Source: Candidatus Dormiibacterota bacterium
GTDB taxonomy: Bacteria; Chloroflexota; Dormibacteria; Aeolococcales; Aeolococcaceae
Direction of reading: 5' to 3'
Length of the DNA stretch: 13,481 nucleotides
Assembly (NCBI GenBank): GCA_003136295.1
Contig: PLDZ01000143.1
Coordinates: 1 to 13,481, forward strand
Part shown: one piece after another, positions 1 to 7,640 of the stretch
Layout of the letters: every line of letters begins with the position of its first letter
Numbering within the stretch: the first letter of the stretch is position 1
The notes under the pieces: generated by a model
Told to the model about the DNA's origin: nothing
What the model saw: the letters and a program-made list of their open reading frames with translations, nothing else
The model's database searches: none
Made by a program: the position numbers and the translations under genes

Positions 1-456
1 TAGTGCTCTAACCAGGAATAATGGCTTTTCCTGCAAAAGGCATCAATCCCCACGGTTGAGGCCGGATGCCGCTGCTCATAGCTAGAGATTGTGGCAGTCA
101 ATCGCCTACATAGCGCTTACAGTTTTCACCGAGCTCGTCCGTGTGAAAGTCCGGGAGATACTTGACACCGCAGGTCCACGAGATGCTTGACGGTCTGCGG
201 CGCGTCCGCTTGATGCTTGACACAGCCAGCCAATTGCGGCGTCATGTGGCGCTTGCTGGCCGCTTTCTGTCTCGAGCGGCGCTTCTTCCGATCGTTTTGA
301 GCGAGCTTGGGAGGCTCCGATTCCCATCCTCCGCCTTCTCGTGATCGCGCCGGTGATGGGTCGCACGGGCTTTTGATCACGCGGATGCATGCCCACGAGC
401 ATTTCAACGATCCCTTGCGGTGTGGCGTGAACGTGACGGGCTCGTCTCGAGGCGAG
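1..456. other. No supported gene; degraded, possibly transposon-derived
   Basis: All reading frames here give low-complexity, Arg/Ser/Pro-rich translations with no recognisable motif, typical of frames through GC-rich non-coding DNA. The only clear structure is the direct-repeat array at 149-223. No tRNA, terminator or convincing promoter was seen. The stretch may be the degraded edge of a mobile element lying mostly left of the window. Confidence 0.5.
149..223. repeat. Three imperfect 20-bp direct repeats, IS21-end-like
   Basis: Three copies start at 149, 174 and 204 (ends 168, 193, 223). The approximate consensus is GTCCRSKWGATRCTTGACRC. On the minus strand each copy begins (T)GTCAAGYATC and ends GGAC. 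The spacing is 25 and 30 bp. IS21-family elements are known to carry several copies of a short repeat at each end, with a TGT... tip, and these copies look like that arrangement. No istA or istB gene is visible beside them, so this would be an isolated or degraded end. The IS assignment is an inference; the repeats themselves are plain in the sequence. Confidence 0.6.
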
Positions 457-618
457 TTAGCGTCGAGCCTTACGCTTCGTCGCGAGAGCAGCCACGTCGC
501 GCTCGCGCAGGATGTAGCGGTCAGCCGGTCTCCGGGCCCGAAGCTTTCCGGCATAGATGTAGTTGTATATCGTCTGGGTGGAGACGCCCAGTACGTCTGC
601 GGCTTCGGCAACCGTCAT
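457..618 (-). CDS. Small excisionase/MerR-type helix-turn-helix protein
   Basis: This encodes 53 residues, nearly all of it one winged-HTH domain of the HTH_17/excisionase type. The start MTVAEAADVLGVSTQTIYN is helix-turn-helix, followed by YIYAGKLRARRPADRYILRE, the usual wing that positions an Arg-rich DNA contact. The C-terminus is basic (ATKRKARR). Such proteins act as Xis-like recombination directionality factors or small repressors. The open frame extends to 696, but the homologous part begins at ATG 618, so I chose that start; its Shine-Dalgarno is weak. It is divergent from the broken gene at 659. A full-length MerR would have an effector domain, which is absent. The adjacent IS-like repeats fit a mobile-element origin, but no integrase is seen. 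Confidence 0.65.
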   Translation of the reverse strand: MTVAEAADVLGVSTQTIYNYIYAGKLRARRPADRYILRERDVAALATKRKARR

Positions 619-658
619 GACTTTAGATACCCCGCTGCTTAGTGATGAGTTTGCAAGT

Positions 659-965
659 ATGCCATTTGCCAAATCACCCGAAGGCGGTACGGACACCGTC
701 GAGCACGAGGTAAGGACGGGTGAGACGTGCTCATGGATTGGAACATGGGAGCGCGGCGATCCAGCACCACGAGTTGATCGACATTAAGGTCGGGGAGACA
801 TTTCCCACGTCCCCGAACTGCGGTCGAGCCGTCGGCTGGACATTCCTTCATGCATACGGGCATCCCTCAGCGTGGGGCCGGGTGGCGTCCCGCAGATGGT
901 CGGGAATGTACGGCCGATCGCCGGGAGGATGTCAGTGGCTTACCTGGCCCTCAGAACCAGCATAG
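659..965 (+). pseudogene. Frameshifted small zinc-ribbon-like protein gene
   Basis: Two overlapping plus frames together resemble one small protein. The first frame, from ATG 659, reads MPFAKSPEGGTDTVEHEVRT and then GETCSWIGTWE. The second, from about 753 onward, reads HHELIDIKVGETFPTSPNCG and then RAVGWTFLHAYG. This matches the layout of widespread small proteins with a GExCPxSGxW segment followed by a 'GexFPpCpxCG' zinc-ribbon knuckle. Joining them needs a one-base removal (or two-base addition) near 750-758. The knuckle normally has Cys-x-x-Cys; here the first Cys is Ser (PTSPNCG), so metal binding is probably also lost. The second frame runs on to a TAG ending at 965, beyond the recognisable part. 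Family recognition is from memory of the pattern and is not tested. Confidence 0.5.
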
Positions 966-975
966 CCACTCGGTC

Positions 976-1116
976 TCAAGTCGGCCGTCGATGCGGGTAG
1001 ATCAACTCGCCACACCCGACACACTTCAAAGAGGGGCGTTCCTCCGGAGGAATCAGTTCAGCTTGGTCAAAGTTCAGGGGGATGATCCGCCTGCTGCCGC
1101 AGGCGGTACAGGTCAA
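976..1116 (-). CDS. Mini zinc-ribbon protein, two CxxC pairs
   Basis: This short gene starts with TTG 1116 and ends with TGA at 978-976, giving 46 residues. It contains two Cys pairs: TCTACGSRRIIPLNF, then about 20 residues including an acidic/proline stretch, then LKCVGCGELIYPH. The four cysteines in CxxC-x(n)-CxxC spacing are those of a rubredoxin-like or zinc-ribbon knuckle, so zinc binding is likely. The TTG is chosen because GAGG lies 8 bases upstream; a GTG at 1146 would add ten residues but has no ribosome binding site. It converges on the broken zinc-ribbon gene, whose stop at 965 is 10 bases from this stop, which supports both being genes. The function is unknown. Possible roles are DNA/RNA or protein binding. 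Confidence 0.6.
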   Translation of the reverse strand: MTCTACGSRRIIPLNFDQAELIPPEERPSLKCVGCGELIYPHRRPT

Positions 1117-1222
1117 TCCAAGCCCCTCAAGGCTACGCCTCGCCACAGTGTAGGAACGGTACAGACGGGCGGATGAGCCGTCCGTTCGCTAGCGTACGCT
1201 TGGGCGTGGTGCGTCAAGGATG

Positions 1223-1420
1223 TCACTGCCCCATGCGCGATAGCTCATGCGTTACCACCGTCAAAGTCGGCAACCGAACAAGGGCGAGCATGTACTCGAT
1301 AGACGCGGTGGCCATTAGGATGCCTGCTTGCGCGCCGCATCGCATGGTGCCGGCCATCAGACGGCTTGACAAACCGACTGCCCCGAGGATGACCAACCTG
1401 GTCACCGTTGACGGAAACAT
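1223..1420 (-). CDS. Possible small hydrophobic protein after the SDR gene
   Basis: This 65-residue frame starts at ATG 1420, 16 bases past the SDR stop and in the same direction. The middle (TRLVILGAVGLSSRLMAG, then AGILMATASIEYMLALVRL) is hydrophobic enough for one or two membrane segments. Third codon positions are mostly G or C, as in neighbouring genes. There is no strong ribosome binding site (GGTGA directly before ATG). I do not recognise a family. It could be the last member of the operon or chance. Confidence 0.3.
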   Translation of the reverse strand: MFPSTVTRLVILGAVGLSSRLMAGTMRCGAQAGILMATASIEYMLALVRLPTLTVVTHELSRMGQ

Positions 1421-1436
1421 TTCACCGCAGACGATG

Positions 1437-2195
1437 TCAGGTCATCACCGCCCCGCCGGTCACATCGAGAATCACGCCGGTGATCCACCCCGCGCTATCG
1501 GACGCAAGGAAGGCAGCCGCCTTAGCGATGTCCTCGGGCGTGCCCAAGCGCTTGAGTGGGTGGGAATCAACCATGGCTACCTGTTGACTTTCGGGAATCC
1601 GTTCGAGGTTGCGCACCGTCAGGATCGTTTCTGGAGCAATGCAGTTCGCCCTGATGCCATGTGGCCCCACTTGCTCGGCGAGGTCTTGGGTCAGCAGGCC
1701 AATGGCCGCTTTCGCCGCGCCATATGGGATGGGGGCGCGAGCGTCCGGTTTGCGGCCTGCCGATGATGCCATGGTGATGATGCAGCCGCGACCGCGCTCC
1801 TTCATGCCAGGCAGGAAGCTCTTGAGCGTGAGGAATGTGGCGAGCAGGTTGCCGTCAATCGTTGCGCGCCATCCGGCTTCGGGGATCTCCTCGAGCGGGG
1901 CGGGAGCCGTGAAGCTGCCACCCGCGTTGGCGACGAGGATCTCCACCGGTCCGTATAACGCGTCGATCTCGTGACGCATCATCTCGAGCTCGTTGAAGTT
2001 CGTGACGTCGCCCCGCACGGAGGTGGCCTGCCCGCCGTCCTCTGTGATGGCCTTCACGACGGTGGCAACGGATCCTTGGTCGCGGCCGTGCACGATGACC
2101 ACGGATCCCTGACGCGCGAATTCCTTGGCGATCGCCTCCCCGATGCCTCGTGAACTCCCCGTTACCAGAGCTACTCGACCTTCCAGCTCCCTCAT
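1437..2195 (-). CDS. Short-chain dehydrogenase/reductase, FabG-like
   Basis: This is a 252-residue classical SDR of usual length. It is predicted to be a cytoplasmic NAD(P)-dependent oxidoreductase acting on a hydroxyl/keto pair; the substrate cannot be read from the sequence. The cofactor loop is TGSSRGIG (residues 12-19), with NAG at 90-92. The catalytic residues are Ser145 (MASSAG), Tyr158 and Lys162 (YGAAK), with Asn116 in the fourth catalytic position. It ends in the typical ITGVILDVTGGAVMT. An Arg after the second strand (HGRD) suggests NADP preference. Its ATG overlaps the stop of the upstream SnoaL-like gene by four bases (ATGA), so translation is probably coupled. No active-site residue is missing. 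The class is certain, the reaction is not. Confidence 0.93.
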   Translation of the reverse strand: MRELEGRVALVTGSSRGIGEAIAKEFARQGSVVIVHGRDQGSVATVVKAITEDGGQATSVRGDVTNFNELEMMRHEIDALYGPVEILVANAGGSFTAPAPLEEIPEAGWRATIDGNLLATFLTLKSFLPGMKERGRGCIITMASSAGRKPDARAPIPYGAAKAAIGLLTQDLAEQVGPHGIRANCIAPETILTVRNLERIPESQQVAMVDSHPLKRLGTPEDIAKAAAFLASDSAGWITGVILDVTGGAVMT

Positions 2196-2653
2196 ACGAC
2201 AACTTCTGTGGGCTCGGAAGACTTTGGCGCGCCTGGGATGGACGGCGCGCCGGCGGTGCCAGCGATGAAGCTCATGTGGATGACCGCGAGTCGCCAGTCT
2301 CCCTTATCGGGCACGAGGACCAGGGTGGCGCGCACCGCTTCGGGAATCGGGTGGCCCTGGTAGGTGCCGCGGGTGACGTGACGAGCGGTGACGACCGCGA
2401 CCTGCTCAAGGAAGTGCGTGTCGACCTCCTCGAGGTCGAAGGTCTCGTAGATCAGATCACCTAGGCGATGGCGGGCCAGCCAAGCCGGCTTCGGCAGCAC
2501 GAACCCGAGCGGGCCCACCGCGTAGAAGTCGTCGGTCAGGAGCGCCTCGATTCTGTCGGTATTGCCGGTGCGCTCGGCTTCGGTCCAGACTGCGAGGAAC
2601 GAGTCAATGCCTCGAATGATCTGAGGTCCGTCATGTGATGCGTGCGTGTCCAT
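2192..2653 (-). CDS. SnoaL/NTF2-fold protein (DUF4440-like), copy 2
   Basis: This is a 153-residue soluble protein of the NTF2-like alpha+beta cone fold. An N-terminal helix pair (FLAVWTEAERTGNTDRIEAL) is followed by LTDDFYAVGPLGFVLPKPAW, the family's core 'DDF..vGP.GF.l.k..w' turn. C-terminal strands carry DWRLAVIHMSFI. Members can be cyclases, isomerases or small ligand-binding proteins, and the fold alone does not decide. The start ATG 2653 is backed by AAGGAG 8 bases upstream. It lies 54 bases after the other NTF2-like gene, whose sequence is clearly related, and overlaps the SDR start by four bases. A tail after the fold (residues ~133-153, Pro/Ser-rich) is not conserved in the paralogue. 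Pairing with an SDR suggests action on the same metabolite. Confidence 0.85.
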   Translation of the reverse strand: MDTHASHDGPQIIRGIDSFLAVWTEAERTGNTDRIEALLTDDFYAVGPLGFVLPKPAWLARHRLGDLIYETFDLEEVDTHFLEQVAVVTARHVTRGTYQGHPIPEAVRATLVLVPDKGDWRLAVIHMSFIAGTAGAPSIPGAPKSSEPTEVVV

Positions 2654-2707
2654 CCTTAAGCTCCTTCTATGTGGGTGCTCACCGATGGCGCAGTGATGTC
2701 TGAAGAC

Positions 2708-3145
2708 TCACGACGCCTTGCGGTCGTTCTCTATCGGCGACGGGTGCTTCTGATTCCGGCGCGGTACCTCTGCCAGCGGACTGAACTGGATTGCAGCGAG
2801 CTGCCAGTGGCCTTGCTGCTGTATCCACACCTGACTGACTCTGGTGTTCACTTCAATGTGGCTGTCGTCGTAGTCAGCCTTGTTTCGCTGTATATCTCTG
2901 ACAATGGCCATGCCCTCGTACACACGTATGTCCATGTCGCTCGTCGACAACGCGCGATAGGTAAATCGATCATGCCGACTGATCCACTCTTCTTTGTCAA
3001 GAACAAAACCCTTGGGTCCAATCGACAGGAAGTCGCCCGCGATCAGCTCGCGCAGGGTCTCCCTATCGCCGTTGAGCTCGGCGTCGTCGAACCTCGCTTG
3101 TAGCTGCGCAATGCGTTCTTCCACGTTGCTTCCTTCACTCATCAT
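2708..3145 (-). CDS. SnoaL/NTF2-fold protein (DUF4440-like), copy 1
   Basis: This is a 144-145-residue NTF2-fold protein. The helical start (IAQLQARFDDAELNGDRETL) leads to AGDFLSIGPKGFVLDKEEWI, matching the neighbouring paralogue's DDFYAVGPLGFVL. C-terminal strands are SQVWIQQQGHWQLAAIQFSP. Two ATGs are adjacent, at 3145 and 3142. AGGAGG lies 5 bases before the first and 8 before the second, so 3142 may be the real start. It follows the exporter by 18-21 bases on the same strand. No catalytic set can be assigned. Likely roles are small-molecule binding or a lyase/isomerase reaction. The basic C-terminal tail (RRNQKHPSPIENDRKAS) probably lies outside the fold. Confidence 0.83.
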   Translation of the reverse strand: MMSEGSNVEERIAQLQARFDDAELNGDRETLRELIAGDFLSIGPKGFVLDKEEWISRHDRFTYRALSTSDMDIRVYEGMAIVRDIQRNKADYDDSHIEVNTRVSQVWIQQQGHWQLAAIQFSPLAEVPRRNQKHPSPIENDRKAS

Positions 3146-3164
3146 GCTGACCTCCTGAACGGCC

Positions 3165-4664
3165 TTAACTTTGCTCGGTCGGCTTGGCTGCGTTGACCAT
3201 GACCGCCACGACCACAGCCGCCAGGATTAAGATCGCCGTTCCCCACTCCGTTGCCACTGAGTACCCGTGCACGAGACCCTCGGCCCTTGCGATCGACCCA
3301 AGGCGTTGGGTTGCAAAGTAGGCAGCGGTTGCACTGGCGGCGATGGTGTTGAGCAGCGCGGTCCCAATCGAGGCACCGATCTGTGAGGCGGTATTGACAG
3401 TTGCCGCGGCGACACCAGCCTCTCGCGGATCCACTCCGAGCGTTCCAGTGCTGAAGGCCGGCACCATCACGCAGGCGATGCCCACGCCGAGCAGCACTTC
3501 GGCGGGAAAGATGTGCGACAGGAAGCTGCTCCCGACCTGGATTTGGGTCAGGATCGCCATGCCGGAGGCGGCGACGAGCAGGCCGGGGACCATCAGGACA
3601 CGAGCCGGCACCCGCGGCATCAGCTGGCGGGCGATCGCCCAGGATCCCAGTTGCGACGCGAGGGTCAGCGGCAGGAAGGCAAGCCCGGCGGTGAGTGGCG
3701 AGTAGCCGAGAACCACCTGCATGTAGTAGGTGAGGAACAAGAAGGCGCCGAACATGCCGGCGATGGTGAGCATGACGGCGAGGTACGAGCCGCCACGATT
3801 GCGATCGGCCAGAATGCCCAACGGGAGGAGGGGATTCGCGGCGCGACGCTGCCATGCAACGAACAGGGTGAGGAGTATCCCGCTTGCCACCAGTATCCCG
3901 ATCACTGTGGGCGACCCCCAACCCTGAGAGACCGCTTGGGTGCAGGCGAACACGAGCGCAACCAGGCCGGCGGTTGCGAGCACGGCTCCGGCGATATCGA
4001 GGCGACGCGCACTTGGTGCTCTCGCGTCTGCGAGCACGATCCATCCGCCGATTGCTGCGATCCCCGCAATCGGCAGATTGACGAAGAGGCACCAGCGCCA
4101 CGAGAGGTATTGGGTCAACACGCCCCCCAGGAGGAGGCCGAGAGCGGCCCCACTGCCCGCGATCCCGCCGTACACGGCGAAGGCAGTCGCTCGTTCGCGG
4201 GGCTTGGTGAAGGTCACGGCCAGCAACGACAGCGCGGTGGGCGTCAGCAAGGCCGCGAAGGCTCCCTGCAACGCACGAGCCCCGATGAGCACTCCAAAAT
4301 CGGGAGCGGAGCCACCCACGGCGGATGCGACGGCGAACCCAGCGAGACCGACGAGAAAGGTGCGCTTGCGGCCGAATTGGTCGCCGACGCGACCGCCGAG
4401 CAGAAGGAGACCGCCGAATGCAAGCGTGTACGCGGTGATGACCCACTGGCGCTCCGCGTCAGTAACCTGGAGAGCGCTCTGAGCCGACGGGAGCGCGATG
4501 CTGACGATCGTGGCGTCGAGGGCCACCATCAGCTGTGCAAGTGCGATGACCGTCAGAGAGATCCAGCGCCGGCTGTCCGGTGCCCCGTGCGAAGTCTTGC
4601 GTGCGGCGTAGTCGACGCCGACGTCTTCGTCGCGCTCTGCGTGTCGCTGGAGCGTATTACTCAA
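3165..4664 (-). CDS. DHA2-type MFS multidrug exporter (EmrB/QacA family)
   Basis: This is a 499-residue membrane transporter with about 14 hydrophobic segments, the size and layout of proton-driven DHA2 drug exporters. TM1 carries the family motif ALDATIVSIALPSAQ. Motif A follows TM2 as GGRVGDQFGRKRTF. The TM5 antiporter region reads GSGAALGLLLGG, where the usual Pro of motif C is Ala. The frame is open upstream to 4769, but those residues are Arg-rich and unlike an exporter. I chose TTG 4664 because GGAGG lies 9 bases upstream and the TTG overlaps the stop of the membrane gene before it (TTGAGTAA), giving translational coupling. It probably exports a toxic or signalling compound handled by the SDR and NTF2-like products. 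The substrate is unknown. Confidence 0.92.
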   Translation of the reverse strand: MSNTLQRHAERDEDVGVDYAARKTSHGAPDSRRWISLTVIALAQLMVALDATIVSIALPSAQSALQVTDAERQWVITAYTLAFGGLLLLGGRVGDQFGRKRTFLVGLAGFAVASAVGGSAPDFGVLIGARALQGAFAALLTPTALSLLAVTFTKPRERATAFAVYGGIAGSGAALGLLLGGVLTQYLSWRWCLFVNLPIAGIAAIGGWIVLADARAPSARRLDIAGAVLATAGLVALVFACTQAVSQGWGSPTVIGILVASGILLTLFVAWQRRAANPLLPLGILADRNRGGSYLAVMLTIAGMFGAFLFLTYYMQVVLGYSPLTAGLAFLPLTLASQLGSWAIARQLMPRVPARVLMVPGLLVAASGMAILTQIQVGSSFLSHIFPAEVLLGVGIACVMVPAFSTGTLGVDPREAGVAAATVNTASQIGASIGTALLNTIAASATAAYFATQRLGSIARAEGLVHGYSVATEWGTAILILAAVVVAVMVNAAKPTEQS

Positions 4665-5235
4665 CTGTCGGCACCTCCATGCTGCCAGACCGTTCCACCG
4701 CTCTCTCGCCTCTGCGGGCGACCAGCGCGCCCGTCGCAGACCCGACGGCCGCAGCGATGGCGATCGCAAGCAACGCAGGAACGAGTTGCGGTTTGCTGGT
4801 CATTAGAAAGACAACTCCCAGCGCGATCGAGACTCTTGCAAACCAGGACACAACGAATATCGCGGCCCTCAGACGAACGCGCACAGCGTGAGTCACAGGC
4901 GAGCCGCTCGCGGCCGACCGCAACAGCAAACCCAGTCGAATTCCGCTGGATGCGCCGATTATGGCGATCACTAGCAGGCTGAACAGTCCCACCGCAATCC
5001 ACGGGACCCAACCCCAGGAGTCGAACATCATGTAAAGCCCGGGGAGAAGAATCAGGACGATTGATGCAGGACCAAAGACGCGACCGAGGAGCGCAACGCC
5101 TTCCCACGTTTGGAGCTCTTCCCTGGTCGTCGCCTGGCGCAGGTGGAAGAGAGCGATCCCCTCGCCCGTGAGGGCCGTGCCCAGCAGCAGCGCACCGACG
5201 ACGTGCAAGAAGAGGGCGATGGTGTAGAGCGTCAT
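4657..5235 (-). CDS. DUF2269-like integral membrane protein
   Basis: This 192-residue protein has about five membrane segments: roughly residues 5-25, 45-70, 75-98, 122-145 and 150-172. The beginning LYTIALFLHVVGALLLGTAL places a His in the first segment, and later comes GPASIVLILLPGLYMMFDSW. This pattern fits the DUF2269 / predicted integral-membrane group whose role is unsettled. The ATG 5235 overlaps the stop of the small gene before it by four bases, and its own end overlaps the exporter start. It may be an accessory to the exporter or a heme/quinone-type membrane protein; the sequence does not say which. Family assignment is from overall pattern. Confidence 0.75.
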   Translation of the reverse strand: MTLYTIALFLHVVGALLLGTALTGEGIALFHLRQATTREELQTWEGVALLGRVFGPASIVLILLPGLYMMFDSWGWVPWIAVGLFSLLVIAIIGASSGIRLGLLLRSAASGSPVTHAVRVRLRAAIFVVSWFARVSIALGVVFLMTSKPQLVPALLAIAIAAAVGSATGALVARRGERAVERSGSMEVPTVE

Positions 5236-5492
5236 GGCAGGTCCCTCCGGTGGGTCGCGCGGTGCGGCCGCACTCGTCGCACCTCCAACAACGCCATATC
5301 GAGGTCACGGACCTTCGCGAGCAAACCGTGGAGTGCGGCGGCGTCGCGCACCTCTGCAGAAATAGTCGTGTATCCATGTTCGGTGGTCAGGGTCACCCCG
5401 TCGAACCAAGCGACCCAATGGCGGTCGAGTTCGCCTTCAACTCGAACGATGTAGGTGGAGGGGGTCGGACCGACGGGCGCTTCATGGCTCAT
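5232..5492 (-). CDS. Small conserved protein of unknown function
   Basis: This 86-residue soluble protein has a strand-rich core: STYIVRVEGELDRHWVAWFD, then GVTLTTEHGYTTISAEVRDA, then AALHGLLAKVRDLDMALLEV. I recognise the layout 'Y.irVEG.Ld..W..WFdG.t......tt..g.v.DqaALHGLL.kvRDLgl.l..v.rv' as a small family often seen beside regulators and membrane proteins, without known function. The open frame reaches 5534, but ATG 5492 is preceded by GGTGA 5 bases upstream and the family starts there. It overlaps the next gene by four bases. It begins the downstream block of the operon, 110 bases after the regulator gene. Confidence 0.75.
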   Translation of the reverse strand: MSHEAPVGPTPSTYIVRVEGELDRHWVAWFDGVTLTTEHGYTTISAEVRDAAALHGLLAKVRDLDMALLEVRRVRPHRATHRRDLP

Positions 5493-5527
5493 GTCATCAC
5501 CGTATGAATGACACCCCAGAGGCGCAT

Positions 5528-5550
5528 CACCCAAAGGTGGAAGATGGGTG
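5528..5550. promoter_or_regulatory. Inverted repeat upstream of the exporter gene block
   Basis: CACCCA (5528-5533) and TGGGTG (5545-5550) form perfect 6-bp arms with an 11-bp spacer. They lie 36-58 bases upstream of the start at 5492, in the 110-base gap after the regulator gene. Dyad sites of this size can bind dimeric HTH regulators, and the neighbouring LuxR-type protein is the obvious candidate. No convincing -35/-10 pair was found in the gap. Confidence 0.3.
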
Positions 5551-5602
5551 GAACCTTTTGACGCTGGTCCGCGAGGCCGTGGCGGTTACGCGGTGCCGCT
5601 CG

Positions 5603-7640
5603 TTAGGGGATCAGACCGAGCTGCCGAGCGCGTGTCACAGCCTGCGTGCGGTTCGTGGCTCCCAGCTTGTCGAGAGTGTGGGTGACGTGCTTTTTCACGG
5701 TATCGAGCGTGACCATCAGCGAAGCGGCGATTTCTCGGTTTCGCTTTCCCGCAGCGAGCATGGCGAGGATCTCGGATTCACGTTCGGTTAACGACTCGAC
5801 CATAAACGGCGAACCCTGGTTCCCGGTCGCACTTCCGCGCGCTGCTCGGATCAGCAGCCCGAGGTATTCGGCCGAAATCGATTCCACGCCGACTGGGCGA
5901 GCTCGTCGACCCGCAGCAACGAGGCCGCCGAGCAACGTCCACATCGGAGGTCCCTCATCCACGAAGATACGGACGGGTTTCTCGGCTTGCGCCAGTGTCA
6001 ATGCTTGCACCAGGCTCATGAGTCCGCGGCCACGGTCGCCGGCTACAGCGAATGCGACAGCTTGGAGTATCCGAATCTCGATCACGCTGGCGATCCGCCC
6101 CTGCGCGTCGGCAGCTGAGCTGAGCCGTTGCAGGAGATGCAGAGCTTGGTCGGGTTCGTCGCGGGCGATAAGCGCGCGCACCAGCAACAGGTACTCCTGC
6201 TCTCGTGCGAAGCCGGGTGCATCCGTCGCGCTCAGCCCAAGCTCTTCGACCCACGTCACAGCGCCGGCAACATCCCCACCGAGGAGCGATAATCGTGCCC
6301 CAGCGACCGGTACCGGGTGCAGGAGCGCTACGGCATCGGCGTTGGGGAACGCCTGCCGCGCCGCGTCCATCGCGTCGACAGCGCCGCGGTAGTCTCCTTC
6401 CGCAAGTCTGATCCACGCAAGCGTGACGTACCCCGCTGCAAGCGGTTGCAGAGACGTCAGTTGCCCGGCAAGGGTGATCCCCTGATCAGCATGTCGCCGT
6501 GCTCCGTCGAGGTCGTTGCGCGCGTAGAGAATGCGAGCGATACCGATGTGCATCGTGCCCACGCTCGGCGTCGATGCCTGGCCTGAGCGCTCCGCGAACT
6601 CGAGCCCCTCGCGATACGTCTGCAGTGCCGCGGCTAGTCGACCTTGAGTCTCCCGAACTCTTGCCAGGAAGTCGCCAGCGCTTAGGGCCAGGTGTATCGG
6701 TCCGGTTGTCTTTCCAGATCGAAGAATGTCGGCGAACGCCCGCTCCGCCACAGCGAGTCGGCCTTGCAGCCAGTCGGCGAGTGCGAGGTTCCAGCGAACC
6801 GGCAGACGTGACCACGCATCATCGTCGGAGAGATGGGTGAGGGCCTCGCCGGCAAGGTGTGTGGCCTGAACCCCGTCCCCCCGAAAACAGGCCAGACTCG
6901 CGCGCAGGTTCGCGACGAGTGCTGGCACGTTGTTGAACGCACTCATGCGCTTGTCGTTCCCACCATCGTGCTCGCCTTTGTGCGGGTCTGGCCCAGACTC
7001 GGCATTCCGAAGCAGCGGCTCCACGTCCTCGATGCGCCCTTCGTTGAACGCGGTCACCGCCTCAATCAGGCACAGTCGAGGCCGCGAGCGCACCACTTCA
7101 ATCGGCAGGGTCGCAAGCCATTCTCTGAGCGTCGCCCCCTCTCCACGGCCCATCACTTCGTCGACACTCTGTTCCACCAGAGCCGCAGCCCACACCGAGT
7201 CCCCCGACGCTTGAGCGTGATGGATTGCCTCCCGCGCGAACCCGTTTGAGGCAAACCACGCCGCTGCGGCGCGGTGACATTCCGCAGCCCGGCTTGGGTT
7301 TTCTCCTGCCAAACGCGCGCGCAGCAGGTCGGCGAAGAGCTGGTGGTAGCGGTACCACTGGCGATCCTCATCGAGGGCGAACAGGAACAGATTGGACCGT
7401 TCCAGTCTCTCGAGCATGTCTTGCCCATCTTTTCGCGACGTGATGGCGTCACAGACTCCAGCGCTGAGTTGCGTCAGGACCGCCGTATCCACAAGAAAGC
7501 GCCGGACGTCATTAGGCTGGCGTTGGAGGACCTCTTCGGTCAGGTAGTCAAGGATGTATCGTGAACTGCCGCTGAACCGATCGACGAATTGCGCGGCGTC
7601 GGAAACCTCCCGGAGGCTGATCCCAGCCAGGTGGAAACCG
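5603..7640 (-). CDS. MalT-type LuxR regulator, C-terminal part after frameshift
   Basis: This is the second part of a large ATP-dependent LuxR (LAL/MalT) regulator. It resumes with GFHLAGISLREVSDAAQFVD and FSGSSRYILDYLTEEVLQRQ, the standard end of the STAND ATPase module. A long helical TPR-like sensor region follows (about 480 residues). The GerE-type HTH lies in the last 62 residues: LTERESEILAMLAAGKRNRE, then LMVTLDTVKKHVTHTLDKLG. The frame is open up to an ATG at 7705, but the 7641-7705 part is the wrong frame of the upstream piece. With one base restored near 7639/7640 the whole protein would be about 929 residues, the usual length of this class. Nothing else in this part is broken. It probably activates the flanking genes on binding an effector. 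Confidence 0.88.

Noticed and set aside
126..611. 161-codon minus frame over the left end
   Set aside because: Low-complexity translation; overlaps the HTH gene in another frame, and no transposase motif is visible.
3142..4446. 434-codon alternative minus frame through the exporter
   Set aside because: Arg/Pro-rich shadow frame produced by GC-rich third positions; no motif.
3513..4982. 489-codon open frame on the plus strand
   Set aside because: It lies antisense to the exporter and its membrane neighbour. The translation is Arg/Gly/Glu/Gln-rich without motifs, while the minus frame has clear exporter signatures.
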